From assembly GCA_014804755.1 (NCBI GenBank), contig JAAUZE010000008.1, forward strand, positions 226,109 through 290,108: a stretch of 64,000 nucleotides of DNA. The letters run 5' to 3'. Under the pieces are notes generated by a model that was not told the origin of the DNA, made no database searches, and saw only the letters and a list, made by a program, of their open reading frames with translations. Source of the stretch: Lachnospiraceae bacterium. Lineage in GTDB: Bacteria; Bacillota; Clostridia; Lachnospirales; Lachnospiraceae. Shown here piece by piece: positions 53,010 to 61,834 of this stretch (position 1 is the stretch's first letter; each line of letters begins with the position of its first letter). Position numbers and translations under genes: made by a program.

Positions 53010-54596
53010 ATGAAGAAGAAATGGGGATTAAGTCTGCTCATTGCGTTCGTTGCGGTAATGATACTGCAGCTTCCGGTATCAGCAGCAAATAGCACGGTTC
53101 AGATTCAGCTGTGTTATATCGAAGGCGATCAGGTCAAAGTGGCTGCAAGCGGAAGTGCTGCAGGCGATGACGGACAGTATTATTTGTTTGCGTTGAAGCC
53201 TTATGAGTCTGAGGTCGGACTCAGACAGGATTATTGTGCGGTCGGTACAGCGACTGCGAATGGTATCTATTTTTCCACAGCTTTAAATTTGGATACGGCA
53301 GCTTCGCAGTTGTATTCCCGATTTGTCGTGACCGTTAAAAGCGGCGGTCGCTTTGTTCCTGTAAGTAACGAGATGTATATTCTCAATCCGGAAGCCGTTG
53401 CGACCAAAGCGACGGTCAGCATTTCGGAAGCCACCGGAAACAAGAAGGGAATCACGGCATACTGGCCGTATGCGAATCTTCTTTCAGATCTTGGCGTAGG
53501 ATATGCGGGAACGACGGTTGATACGGCAAACTTCTTTAACGGCGGCGGCATCAACTTTACCTATAACGGCAAGGTTTACGCTTTTAACGCAGTGGCAGTA
53601 AAGGAGCTTGATACAATCGTCAGCCTTTACAATGCGCAGAATGCAGACATCTGCATGATCGTTGTCAACAGCCTTTCCGCAGGGACTGCGGATATGGTTC
53701 ACCCCGGAGCGATGGGAACCGGTAAGAATCCGCACTACTATTCGGTAAATGTGACCACGCAGGCAGGCGAGGAGAAGTTCGCGGCATTTATGTCGTTCCT
53801 TGCAAATCGTTACAACGGCGGCAAGCTTGGTTCCGTACAGAGCTACGTCATCGGTAACGAGGTCAACAGCAGCGATTCCTGGCATTATGCCGGCGAAGTT
53901 CCGGTATCACTGTTTGCTGCAGATTATGCAACACAGTTCCGTGTGGCATATAACGCGATCAAGAGCCACAACAGCACTGCAAATGTTTATATCTGTACTG
54001 ATCAAAGATGGACGCACAGCGACGGCGGAAGCTCCTATTGCGGCAGGGACGTCATTGATGGGTTTAATGCAGAAATCTTAAGAACCGGAAATATTGACTG
54101 GGGTCTTTCCTTCCATCCGTATGCCGTGCCTTTGACACACTCCAGCTTCTGGACGACGGCTCCGGGATACGGCGCGTTAAAGCTGGTGGATAATACGGTC
54201 AATACAAAGATGATCACCCCGCTCAACATGAATGTTGTAACGAATTACTTCCAGCAGCCGCAATACCTTACACGTACGGGTGCGGTCAGAAATATCATCA
54301 TTTCTGAGCTTGGTTTTAGTTCTTCAGGTGCAGGTAATGACATGAACATTCAGGCAGCGGCTATTGCTTATTCCTATAAGCTGATCGCAGCCAATCCGTA
54401 TATTAAGATGGTACTGTACAGTGCGATGCTTGATATCCCGGAGGAGGTACAGCAGGGGCTTGCTAACGGCCTGTTAACCAGTACCGGTGCGCCGAAGCCC
54501 GCTTATTATGTGTACCAGATGGTGGATCGGGACAGCCTGAATCAATATGCGCCGTTCGTTGGCGTATCCAGTTGGTCACAGTTGGGATTGCAGTAA
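53010..54596 (+). CDS. Secreted DUF5722 protein, glycoside hydrolase-like
   Basis: A 528-residue exported protein with a signal peptide (LSLLIAFVAVMILQLPVSA, cleavage near residue 25). Residues 28-125 form a beta-rich N-terminal domain; the rest matches DUF5722 (NGGGINFTYNGKVYAFNAVA, ADICMIVVNSLSAGT). The C-terminal domain has a TIM-barrel glycosidase look: YVIGNEVNSSDSWHY with Glu284 at the place of the acid/base of clan GH-A, SFHPYA, and IIISELGFSSSG with Glu433 at the nucleophile position. It is probably an extracellular glycosidase acting on the surface glycan, but activity is not shown. GGAGG precedes the ATG; its own promoter and terminator make it monocistronic. Confidence 0.82.
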   Translation: MKKKWGLSLLIAFVAVMILQLPVSAANSTVQIQLCYIEGDQVKVAASGSAAGDDGQYYLFALKPYESEVGLRQDYCAVGTATANGIYFSTALNLDTAASQLYSRFVVTVKSGGRFVPVSNEMYILNPEAVATKATVSISEATGNKKGITAYWPYANLLSDLGVGYAGTTVDTANFFNGGGINFTYNGKVYAFNAVAVKELDTIVSLYNAQNADICMIVVNSLSAGTADMVHPGAMGTGKNPHYYSVNVTTQAGEEKFAAFMSFLANRYNGGKLGSVQSYVIGNEVNSSDSWHYAGEVPVSLFAADYATQFRVAYNAIKSHNSTANVYICTDQRWTHSDGGSSYCGRDVIDGFNAEILRTGNIDWGLSFHPYAVPLTHSSFWTTAPGYGALKLVDNTVNTKMITPLNMNVVTNYFQQPQYLTRTGAVRNIIISELGFSSSGAGNDMNIQAAAIAYSYKLIAANPYIKMVLYSAMLDIPEEVQQGLANGLLTSTGAPKPAYYVYQMVDRDSLNQYAPFVGVSSWSQLGLQ

Positions 54597-54636
54597 ATTA
54601 CCGTGATCATATGTCAAACTGAATCGTGACTTTCAG

Positions 54637-54677
54637 AATCCATACCATCGTTTTTGCGCGATGGTATGGATTTTCTT
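54637..54677 (+). terminator. Rho-independent terminator after the DUF5722 gene
   Basis: AATCCATACCATCG (54637-54650) pairs perfectly with CGATGGTATGGATT (54659-54672), followed by TTCTT. Confidence 0.8.
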
Positions 54678-54731
54678 AAACTATGGAAATGTTCGGCGCA
54701 AAAGCGCCCGCAGGATATATAGGGGTAGGAC

Positions 54732-56306
54732 ATGAACAACAACCAAACCATAAAAAAACAATTTCAGAATTTAGCAATGCCATTTCGAGCGTTTGTCCTG
54801 TTTATCAAAGAACATCGGCTTTTGGGGATGATGTTATTTGCCCTGCTGCTGCTTGTTTATGGAAAAGCGGCATATTCCAATGATTTTTATGTGGATGCGG
54901 AAGTCATTCTCAACCATCCGCGCACGTTTTATAACTGGGGAGGAATCGGCAGGTTCGGACTGATCGCGGTGAAATGTCTCACCGGAATGCATTGGTATAA
55001 TCCCTATTTTGCGGCGGCGCTGTTCCTGATCACAATGTGGCTGGAAGGGATGTGCTGCTGCCTCTTATTTTCACGTCTGGGTTACGGCGGGAGCGACCGG
55101 GTCAATTTGGTCTTCACGTGTCTGTTTTTGATTTTCCCGACGCTTGCAGACCAATACATGTTTCGCTTCCAGTCCTTTGAGATTGTGCTTGCGATGACGA
55201 TGATCGTGGTATCATCGGGCTATTTTGTTCTCTTTTTGAAAAAGAAAAATGCTGCAGCGTTTGCGCTTGCCGTTCTTTTGGATATAGGTTCCTACGGCAT
55301 TTATCAGTCCATGGTAAACCTGCAGATCTGTTTTTATATTGTACTTTACCTGTTTTGTATGGAGCGGTCCGACGCCGCGGAGCGGAAGAAACAGGTATTG
55401 TGGTCGATGCTTCATTTTATGATCGGCTTTGCCATTTATGAGATCATTGCCACGCTGTTTTTTAATGACACAACCTATCTGGCGGATCAGGTCGGCTGGT
55501 TTTCGGGCGATCTTGCATGGACCATTCGCAATCTGCTTGCGTATGTCAAACATGTCCTTCTCGCAACAGACGTCTTTTATCCGGTTACCTATGCCGTGTG
55601 CGTCGTTGCCGGAGCAGCGGCTTTGATTTTTTATATTTCTAAAAAAATCTGCCGCATACCGGCGTTGCTGGGGATTTGCGCCACGTTGGCATCCCCGTTT
55701 TTTCTTGCCATTGTGACGGGAAGCCCGACGATCTACCGCGCACAGTGCATGCTCCCGTTTGTATGCGCCTCGATGTGGCTGTTTTTGGTTCGTTTTTTAT
55801 CCGTGTATCTGCCCGGAAAAAAGATATTTCGGCATGTCTGGATTCTCTGCGGCTGTATCCTGCTCTTTGCGCAGGCGTCCGTGGTGATGCGGATGTTCTA
55901 TACGCAGGACGTCATTAGGGACGCCGACCGGATCACGGCGCAGCAGATGATGAACCGGCTGGATACATTAAGTGATACCGCCCGCACAAAACCGGTCGTT
56001 TTTACGGGGCACCTTGATGCGAAAGGAAACGGCTCGTGTTACACCAAAGAGGAAGCCGCGTCCTTCCTTGCCTATTCCCTTTTTGAATATGCTTATGTGG
56101 AGGGCGTTCCCATTGAGACCCCTAATTATTATAATACCGGAAGAATTCTGGGGTATTTTGAGACGCTTGGATTTTCCTATGAGATGCCGACGAAAGAAAT
56201 AACGGCGGAAGCAGAGATATTCAGTGCTGACATGGACTGCTGGCCGGCATCCTCATCCGTTGCAGAGACAGAGACCTTCGTGGTCATCAAGCTGAGTGAT
56301 TTCTGA
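54732..56306 (+). CDS. GtrII-type glucosyltransferase domain membrane protein
   Basis: A 524-residue polytopic membrane protein with about ten to twelve helices. The early segment YSNDFYVDAEVILNHPRTFY with NWGGIGRFGLIAVK and later LIFPTLADQYMFRFQSFEI, and ALAVLLDIGSYGIYQSMVNL, match the GtrII family, integral membrane transferases that add glucose from undecaprenyl-phosphate-glucose to O-antigen or wall glycans. A soluble C-terminal domain of about 110 residues follows the last helix. The GT2 enzyme at 42569 could make its lipid donor. No promoter was evident in the short gap after the preceding terminator. Confidence 0.82.
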   Translation: MNNNQTIKKQFQNLAMPFRAFVLFIKEHRLLGMMLFALLLLVYGKAAYSNDFYVDAEVILNHPRTFYNWGGIGRFGLIAVKCLTGMHWYNPYFAAALFLITMWLEGMCCCLLFSRLGYGGSDRVNLVFTCLFLIFPTLADQYMFRFQSFEIVLAMTMIVVSSGYFVLFLKKKNAAAFALAVLLDIGSYGIYQSMVNLQICFYIVLYLFCMERSDAAERKKQVLWSMLHFMIGFAIYEIIATLFFNDTTYLADQVGWFSGDLAWTIRNLLAYVKHVLLATDVFYPVTYAVCVVAGAAALIFYISKKICRIPALLGICATLASPFFLAIVTGSPTIYRAQCMLPFVCASMWLFLVRFLSVYLPGKKIFRHVWILCGCILLFAQASVVMRMFYTQDVIRDADRITAQQMMNRLDTLSDTARTKPVVFTGHLDAKGNGSCYTKEEAASFLAYSLFEYAYVEGVPIETPNYYNTGRILGYFETLGFSYEMPTKEITAEAEIFSADMDCWPASSSVAETETFVVIKLSDF

Positions 56307-56374
56307 TAAAAGGGTACTGAATGAGGCAGAATGAACAAAGAGGAAGTTCGGAGGAACGGTAAGTGGAGAATGGA

Positions 56375-57451
56375 ATGACAAAGAAGCAGTCTGCGATCAT
56401 GCAGGGTGTGGCGATCTGGATGATGCTGTATCATCACTTGTATTCCTATGTGACGGAATATGAATCGGTCCTGCCTTTTATGCAGCCGGATGTTGCCAGG
56501 CGGATTGCGTGGTTCTGTAAGATCTGCGTGGGAATCTTTGCATTTGTCAGCGGATATGGCATGTATTACGGAATGGAACAGCAGCCGCGGGAACGGTTTT
56601 TCGGAAGGATGTTTGCGGAATATCGCTGTGTGCTGCTGCGAATCCTGAAATTGTATGGAAAGCTTTGGCTGATACTGCTGATCTTTATGGGCGTTTTCTT
56701 TGGAATCCTGAAAAGACCTTTTACGCCGGAGTTGTTTTGGGGAAATCTGACGGCCTTCAACCCCACCTATAATGCGGCGTGGTGGTATGTGGAACAATAT
56801 GCCAAGATGCTTTTGGTTCTGCCGCTGTTGGATCTGTTTCTGACACGCTTTGACAGAGCGGAAGAGACAAAAAAGAAGCGGCTGTTTTATGCGGCGCTTG
56901 TGCTGATCTGTCTGATCCTGATATGCGTGGGGAAGCTTTGGCAGCCGGTGTTATGGAGCGGATTGTTGGCAGCCGGACGCGGACTCAGAATTTCTTTTTT
57001 GATGGTATTTATTGTGGGTTATGTGATCGGGCGTTACCGCGTGTATCAGCGGGCGGATCATCTGCTGCGAAGACTGGGAAGCCGGTTATCGGTATGTCTG
57101 TCCTTGGCGCTGATCGGTATGGTCATAGCGCTGCGGGTCGCGTTGGCGACAGGTCCTGCTTACGGGAGAACGGATTTTATATTGACGCCGCTGCTCATTT
57201 ACGGACTGCTGACCGTATGCTCCCATGCGAGAGCGCTTGAGACTTTTTTTGCGTGGTGGGGACTGCAGTCAACCTATATATGGCTGGTGCATGGGTTTGT
57301 ATATGAAAAAGCATTTCTGTTTGTCAAATCCTATGTAAAGCTGGATCTGCCCGGATATCTGGCGGCGCTTGCGGTTTCAGCCGCGGCGGCAGTTCTGCTG
57401 GGAGCGTTGGAGCGTCTTCCGGGCAGATGGATTCGGAGCAGGCATTCATAG
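56375..57451 (+). CDS. Acyltransferase family 3 membrane protein
   Basis: A 358-residue integral membrane O-acyltransferase-like protein with about ten helices. The N-terminus has KKQSAIMQGVAIWMMLYHHL, in which the conserved histidine of the acyltransferase 3 family is visible, followed by CVGIFAFVSGYGMYYGMEQ and later AWWGLQSTYIWLVHGFVYEK. Such enzymes acetylate sugars of surface polysaccharides. Start could be ATG 56375 (GGAG six bases upstream) or GTG 56363 (GGAGG eight bases upstream). Its end overlaps the convergent AraC gene by six bases. Confidence 0.85.
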   Translation: MTKKQSAIMQGVAIWMMLYHHLYSYVTEYESVLPFMQPDVARRIAWFCKICVGIFAFVSGYGMYYGMEQQPRERFFGRMFAEYRCVLLRILKLYGKLWLILLIFMGVFFGILKRPFTPELFWGNLTAFNPTYNAAWWYVEQYAKMLLVLPLLDLFLTRFDRAEETKKKRLFYAALVLICLILICVGKLWQPVLWSGLLAAGRGLRISFLMVFIVGYVIGRYRVYQRADHLLRRLGSRLSVCLSLALIGMVIALRVALATGPAYGRTDFILTPLLIYGLLTVCSHARALETFFAWWGLQSTYIWLVHGFVYEKAFLFVKSYVKLDLPGYLAALAVSAAAAVLLGALERLPGRWIRSRHS

Positions 57452-58282
57452 ACTTTTCCATTTTTTGCGGTATTGCAGCGGTGTCATGCCCTCGGCGCGC
57501 TTGAACACATGGATAAAATAAGCGCTGTCTAAGAAACCGGATTCCTCCGCGACGGATTCGACGGGAAGCTCGGAAAAACGCAGTGCGGACTTTGCGTGGG
57601 CGATGCGCCGCTGCGTAATATCGCTGACAAGCGTCATGCCGTATGCCTGCCGGTATTCGCGCGACATATGGTATTTACTGATAAAAAACAATTCTGACAA
57701 AAGATCCAGTGTGATCTTTTCGGCATAATGGAGCCGGATGTATTCGTGAATCTGCTGCAGCTTGGCGGGCGCGGTGTCAGAGCTTTCGTTTTGCTGCGAA
57801 TAAATCTGCGAAATGAGCTCCGTCAAAAGACAATGAGCGTTCAGCTCGTTCATAAAAGTCCGGTCGCGGCTGATTTCGTATAATTGACTGATAGTTTCCA
57901 CAAATGGAAGTATACTAACAGGGCGGAAGAAAAAAGGATGTCCCTGTTCCAGATAAGATTCATAAAAATGCGCGGCATCCGCGCCGTTAAAATGAACCCA
58001 TGTCAAGCGCCACGGTTCTTCCTCGGAGCTTTCGTGCGCATAGGGGCTGCGGCAGTCCAAAAAGGCGCAGTCGCCGCTTTTTAAGCTTTTGGTCCGGTGT
58101 TCATAGGTAAGCGTGCCGCGTCCGCTCAAAACGACAAAGAACAGATAGGAATTCAAGTTCTTACGGCTGCTGATATGGGGCTCTAAGCTTTGCAGGGAAC
58201 CGACCTCCTGAACGTAAAGGTAATGTGTTTTTGCATAGGAGGAAGGTGTGACGAGGACGCGCTCGGACCGTGTGTTTGCCAT
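57446..58282 (-). CDS. AraC family transcriptional regulator
   Basis: A 278-residue regulator. The N-terminal half is a cupin-like sensor domain (LNSYLFFVVLSGRGTLTYEH, GDCAFLDCRSPYAHES, WRLTWVHFNGADAAHFYES). The C-terminal 100 residues hold two helix-turn-helix motifs of the AraC type, LDLLSELFFISKYHMSREYR and VESVAEESGFLDSAYFIHVF with the family ending FKRAEGMTPLQYRKKW. Such proteins usually sense a sugar. It is divergent from gmd, so control of the GDP-fucose genes or of the neighbouring decoration genes is plausible. AAAGGA upstream sets the start at 58282. Confidence 0.92.
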   Translation of the reverse strand: MANTRSERVLVTPSSYAKTHYLYVQEVGSLQSLEPHISSRKNLNSYLFFVVLSGRGTLTYEHRTKSLKSGDCAFLDCRSPYAHESSEEEPWRLTWVHFNGADAAHFYESYLEQGHPFFFRPVSILPFVETISQLYEISRDRTFMNELNAHCLLTELISQIYSQQNESSDTAPAKLQQIHEYIRLHYAEKITLDLLSELFFISKYHMSREYRQAYGMTLVSDITQRRIAHAKSALRFSELPVESVAEESGFLDSAYFIHVFKRAEGMTPLQYRKKWKSL

Positions 58283-58334
58283 AATGAAGTCCTTTCGATG
58301 TAAAAAAAGCAATAAAATACAATTTTTTCGCAAT

Positions 58335-58362
58335 AATATAGGTTGATACCATAATTATACAA
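58335..58362 (-). promoter_or_regulatory. Putative promoter of the araC-family gene
   Basis: On the minus strand TTGTAT (58362-58357) and TATATT (58340-58335) are 16 bases apart; it overlaps the divergent gmd promoter. Confidence 0.4.
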
Positions 58363-58371
58363 TAGTATACT
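58343..58371 (+). promoter_or_regulatory. Promoter of the gmd-fcl unit
   Basis: TTGATA at 58343-58348 and TATACT at 58366-58371 are 17 bases apart, about 70 bases before gmd. Confidence 0.65.
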
Positions 58372-58439
58372 CTGAAAAGAAATCGCAAAATGATATTATT
58401 TTTGGCAATCATCTTGAATAGAAAGAGGAGGACTCACAG

Positions 58440-59540
58440 ATGAGCAATATTGCATTGATCACCGGTATTACGGGACAGGACGGCTCCTACCTTGCGGAAT
58501 TTCTGCTGGCAAAAGGATATGAGGTACACGGACTGATCCGCAGACACAGCATATCGAACACGGCGAGGATTGATCATTTGATCAATTCCCAATATTATAA
58601 AGTGAAATTTTTCTTACATTTTGCGGATACGACCGATTCAAGCAACCTGATGCGGCTGATCGGGGAGATCCGTCCGAACGAAGTGTATAATCTTGCGGCG
58701 CAGTCCCATGTGGGTGTATCCTTTGAAGTACCTGAGTATACGGCGGATGCGACGGGGACAAGCACGTTGAAGCTATTGGAAGCGATCCGTGTCAACGGCG
58801 GAAACTGCCGCTATTATCAGGCATCCACTTCGGAGCTGTTCGGCGGGATCCCCGAGACGGCGCCGCAGAGCGAGCAGACGCCGTTTTATCCGAAAAGTCC
58901 TTACGGCGTGGCAAAGCTGTACTCTTACTGGATCACAGTCAATTACAGAGAATCTTATAACATGTTTACCTGCAACGGCATCTTGTTTAATCATGAGTCC
59001 CCGCGCCGCGGAGAAAATTTTGTGACAAGAAAGATCACGCTTGCGCTGGCGAATATCATGGCGGGAAAACAGGAAAAGCTGTCTCTCGGCAATATGAATG
59101 CAAAGCGCGACTGGGGCTTTGCGGGCGATTACGTCGAGGGTATGTGGCTCATGCTCCAGCAGGATAAATGCGGGGATTATGTGCTCGCGACGAATGAGAC
59201 GCATACGGTACGGGAGTTTGTCGTGGAGGCGTTCGCCAATCTCGGAATCACGCTCCGCTGGGAGGGTGAGGGCGTGAATGAAAAGGGCTATGATGCAGAG
59301 ACGGGCAGGCTCTATGTCGATGTGAATCCCGAATTTTATCGTCCGGCGGAGGTTGAGTTCCTTTGGGGAAACTGTGCGAAAGCGGAAAAAGAACTCGGAT
59401 GGAAACGCAAGGTGGACTTTAAGCAGCTCGTAAAAATGATGATGGATGCGGATATGAAAGAAATTGCGGGCATGAGCTGTGAAGAGTACAGTGCGAAGAG
59501 AAATCCTAAGCCTGTGGAAAACAAAGACAAGGCGAAATAG
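58440..59540 (+). CDS. gmd: GDP-mannose 4,6-dehydratase
   Basis: First step from GDP-D-mannose to GDP-L-fucose. The 366-residue SDR enzyme has the NADP-binding [52 protein letters not shown], the catalytic YxxxK in [12 protein letters not shown], and [18 protein letters not shown], all diagnostic of Gmd. AGAGGAGG precedes the ATG by about seven bases. fcl follows after 24 bases. Confidence 0.97.
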   Translation: MSNIALITGITGQDGSYLAEFLLAKGYEVHGLIRRHSISNTARIDHLINSQYYKVKFFLHFADTTDSSNLMRLIGEIRPNEVYNLAAQSHVGVSFEVPEYTADATGTSTLKLLEAIRVNGGNCRYYQASTSELFGGIPETAPQSEQTPFYPKSPYGVAKLYSYWITVNYRESYNMFTCNGILFNHESPRRGENFVTRKITLALANIMAGKQEKLSLGNMNAKRDWGFAGDYVEGMWLMLQQDKCGDYVLATNETHTVREFVVEAFANLGITLRWEGEGVNEKGYDAETGRLYVDVNPEFYRPAEVEFLWGNCAKAEKELGWKRKVDFKQLVKMMMDADMKEIAGMSCEEYSAKRNPKPVENKDKAK

Positions 59541-59564
59541 ATCAAAACAGAATGAGGGATAAAA

Positions 59565-60506
59565 ATGGAAACGACGGATAAGATTTATGTGGCGGGGCAC
59601 CGCGGATTGGTCGGAAGCGCCATTGTCCGCAGTCTGAAGGAAAAAGGGTATACGAATGTGATCGGAAGAACGCACAGGGAGCTTGATCTTTGCGATCAGG
59701 CGGCGGTGCGGGAATTTTTTGCGAGTGAGAGGCCGGATGTCGTAGTGCTTGCGGCGGCGAAGGTCGGCGGCATTAACGCTAATAATACAAAACCGGCGGA
59801 ATTTGCTTACAGCAATTTGCAGATTCAGTGCAATGTCATCCAGAGCAGTCATGAATATCAGGTGAAAAAACTTCTGTTTCTCGGAAGCACCTGCATTTAT
59901 CCGAAGATGGCGCCGCAGCCGATCCCGGAGGACGCGCTGCTGACCGGACCGTTGGAGGAGACGAACGAGGCGTACGCCGTTGCTAAAATAGCCGGTCTGG
60001 AAATGTGTAAGTTTTATAAGCGTCAGTACGGGGATGATTTCATTTCCTGTATGCCGACGAATTTGTACGGACCGTATGACAATTATGATCTGCAGGGTTC
60101 CCATGTCATGCCTGCGATGATCCGCAAATTTCATGAGGCAAAGACGGCGGGAAAAGAGACGGTTGAGCTGTGGGGAACGGGAACGCCGCTTCGGGAATTT
60201 TTGTATGTGGACGATATGGCGGATGCCTGTGTATTTTTGCTGGAGAATTACAGCGGCGAACAGCATGTGAATATCGGAACGGGCAAGGAGCTTACGATAA
60301 AGGAGCTTGCGGAGCTTGTCAAAAAGACGGTGGGCTATGAGGGCGAGATCGTATGGAATACCGAAATGCCGGACGGAACGCCCAGAAAGCTGACGGATGT
60401 GACAAAGCTGCACGGCTTGGGCTGGCGGCACAAGGTAGAGCTTGAGGAAGGCGTCGCAAAGGCATATGCGTGGTTTTGCGAGAATGTGGAGCAGGCCCGA
60501 ATGTAA
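59565..60506 (+). CDS. fcl: GDP-L-fucose synthase
   Basis: Bifunctional 3,5-epimerase/4-reductase that completes GDP-L-fucose synthesis. The 313-residue SDR protein has [60 protein letters not shown], the catalytic [20 protein letters not shown] and [20 protein letters not shown], matching Fcl/WcaG. It is co-transcribed with gmd. Confidence 0.97.
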   Translation: METTDKIYVAGHRGLVGSAIVRSLKEKGYTNVIGRTHRELDLCDQAAVREFFASERPDVVVLAAAKVGGINANNTKPAEFAYSNLQIQCNVIQSSHEYQVKKLLFLGSTCIYPKMAPQPIPEDALLTGPLEETNEAYAVAKIAGLEMCKFYKRQYGDDFISCMPTNLYGPYDNYDLQGSHVMPAMIRKFHEAKTAGKETVELWGTGTPLREFLYVDDMADACVFLLENYSGEQHVNIGTGKELTIKELAELVKKTVGYEGEIVWNTEMPDGTPRKLTDVTKLHGLGWRHKVELEEGVAKAYAWFCENVEQARM

Positions 60507-60561
60507 GGAATGAAGTTTCTCTAAGACTGTAAAATACACAGTCTAAGAGAAACTTCATTCC
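60507..60561. terminator. Long near-perfect hairpin after fcl
   Basis: Arms of 24 bases, GGAATGAAGTTTCTCTAAGA plus CTGT (60507-60530) and its inverse (60538-60561), with one mismatch and a seven-base loop. There is no T-tract after it. It starts at the last base of the fcl stop region. Confidence 0.6.
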
Positions 60562-60562
60562 T

Positions 60563-60588
60563 GGAAGAATCCGCAGGCGGATTCTTCC
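60563..60588. repeat. Dispersed palindrome, copy 3
   Basis: Perfect 12-bp inverted repeat GGAAGAATCCGC (60563-60574), AG loop, GCGGATTCTTCC (60577-60588), directly after the long hairpin. It is closely similar to the palindromes at 13272-13298 and 49950-49971. Confidence 0.6.
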
Positions 60589-60642
60589 GGGCGTTTGGAA
60601 GCATCAGCGTAGTATGCGTAACATAGAGGGAGTAAGCATTTG

Positions 60643-61710
60643 ATGAACACGTTCGGAGTGATTCTTGCGGGTGGCGGCGGTACCCGTTTTTGGCCGCTTT
60701 CAAGACAGGATATACCGAAACAATTCTTAAATCTGACCGGTTCGGATCTCATGGTAAATGAGACCGTGGACAGACTTGCGGAGTTTGTGGAGAAACAGAA
60801 TATTTTTGTTGTGACAAACATTGCGCAGACGCCGAAAATGCTGGAGGCGACTGCGGGACGCCTTGACGAGAAGCATATTTTATCCGAGCCGGCGGCGCGC
60901 AATACCTCGGCATGCATTGGCTATGCGGCGATGGAGATCCTCAAAAAGCACGGGGACGGCGTGATGTGTATTCTGCCCTCCGACCATTATATCAAGCAGC
61001 CGAAGGAATACACGAAGGTGATGAAGCATGCGGTGGCAGTGGCGGAGAAAACCGGCAGACTTGTGACGATCGGCATCAAACCGGCGTTTGCCTCGACCGG
61101 ATACGGGTATATCCAGTATAAGGCGGGAAAACACCGCGAGTATTATGATGTAGTGGATTTCGTGGAAAAGCCGGATATCCGTACGGCGAAGGCGTATGTC
61201 AAGAGCGGTAGTTTTTTATGGAACAGCGGCATGTTTGTATGGAAGGCATCGACGATCCTTGCTTATTTCAAGCGGCTGCTGCCGGATATTTATGAAAAGC
61301 TGGAGCAGATCGGCAGGGCGATGAATACGCCGCGTGAACGGGAGGTGCTGGATGCGGTCTATCCGACAATCCCGAAAATATCCATTGATTACGGGATCAT
61401 GGAACGCGCCGATAAGGTGCTCGTGCTGATCGGCGAATTCGGGTGGAACGACGTCGGAAGCTGGGATGCGCTGCAGGCGCTGTATGAGCCGGATGAGGAC
61501 GGAAATGTCATATACGGCGAACAGGTGCATCTGGATACAAAAAACTGTATTTCTTATGCAAAAAGCAAGCTGATCGCGGCGCTCGGTGTGGAGGATCTGA
61601 TCATTGTCGAGGCGGACGACGCCATCTTAGTCTGCCATAAGGATAAGGCACAGGAAGTAAAGAATATCGTGGAGCAGTTGAAGGCGGAAGGAAAAGAGCA
61701 GTATCTCTGA
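60643..61710 (+). CDS. manC: Mannose-1-phosphate guanylyltransferase
   Basis: Makes GDP-mannose from mannose-1-phosphate and GTP, feeding gmd and fcl. The 355-residue protein has the nucleotidyltransferase motif FGVILAGGGGTRFWPLSRQD with PKQFLNLTG, ILPSDHYIKQP, VVDFVEKPDIRTAKAYV and FGWNDVGSWDAL. The C-terminal phosphomannose isomerase domain of bifunctional ManC is absent. The ATG at 60643 lies ten bases after GAGGGAG. Phosphomannomutase is not in the window. Confidence 0.95.
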   Translation: MNTFGVILAGGGGTRFWPLSRQDIPKQFLNLTGSDLMVNETVDRLAEFVEKQNIFVVTNIAQTPKMLEATAGRLDEKHILSEPAARNTSACIGYAAMEILKKHGDGVMCILPSDHYIKQPKEYTKVMKHAVAVAEKTGRLVTIGIKPAFASTGYGYIQYKAGKHREYYDVVDFVEKPDIRTAKAYVKSGSFLWNSGMFVWKASTILAYFKRLLPDIYEKLEQIGRAMNTPREREVLDAVYPTIPKISIDYGIMERADKVLVLIGEFGWNDVGSWDALQALYEPDEDGNVIYGEQVHLDTKNCISYAKSKLIAALGVEDLIIVEADDAILVCHKDKAQEVKNIVEQLKAEGKEQYL

Positions 61711-61730
61711 GGGGAGGCTGCTCTTTTCGT
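61691..61730 (+). terminator. Terminator overlapping the manC stop codon
   Basis: GAAAAGAGCAG (61691-61701) pairs with CTGCTCTTTTC (61718-61728); the manC stop lies in the loop. The T-run is part of the right arm. Confidence 0.55.
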
Positions 61731-61834
61731 GAAAAGTATAAAGAGGGTATTATGTGGATGAAAAAACAGTGCGATTATTTGGCACTGCCGTAGGCGGATG
61801 TGAATTGCGCAGCTGTTTTAAGGGGGGATGACCG

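Noticed and set aside
54683-54883. Small frame ahead of the GtrII-type gene
   Set aside because: It overlaps the start of the membrane protein in another frame and shows no similarity or ribosome-binding site.
58773-60539. 588-codon minus-strand frame opposite gmd and fcl
   Set aside because: It is the antisense shadow of two clearly identified genes; its composition (His, Arg, Leu-rich) is typical of antisense frames.
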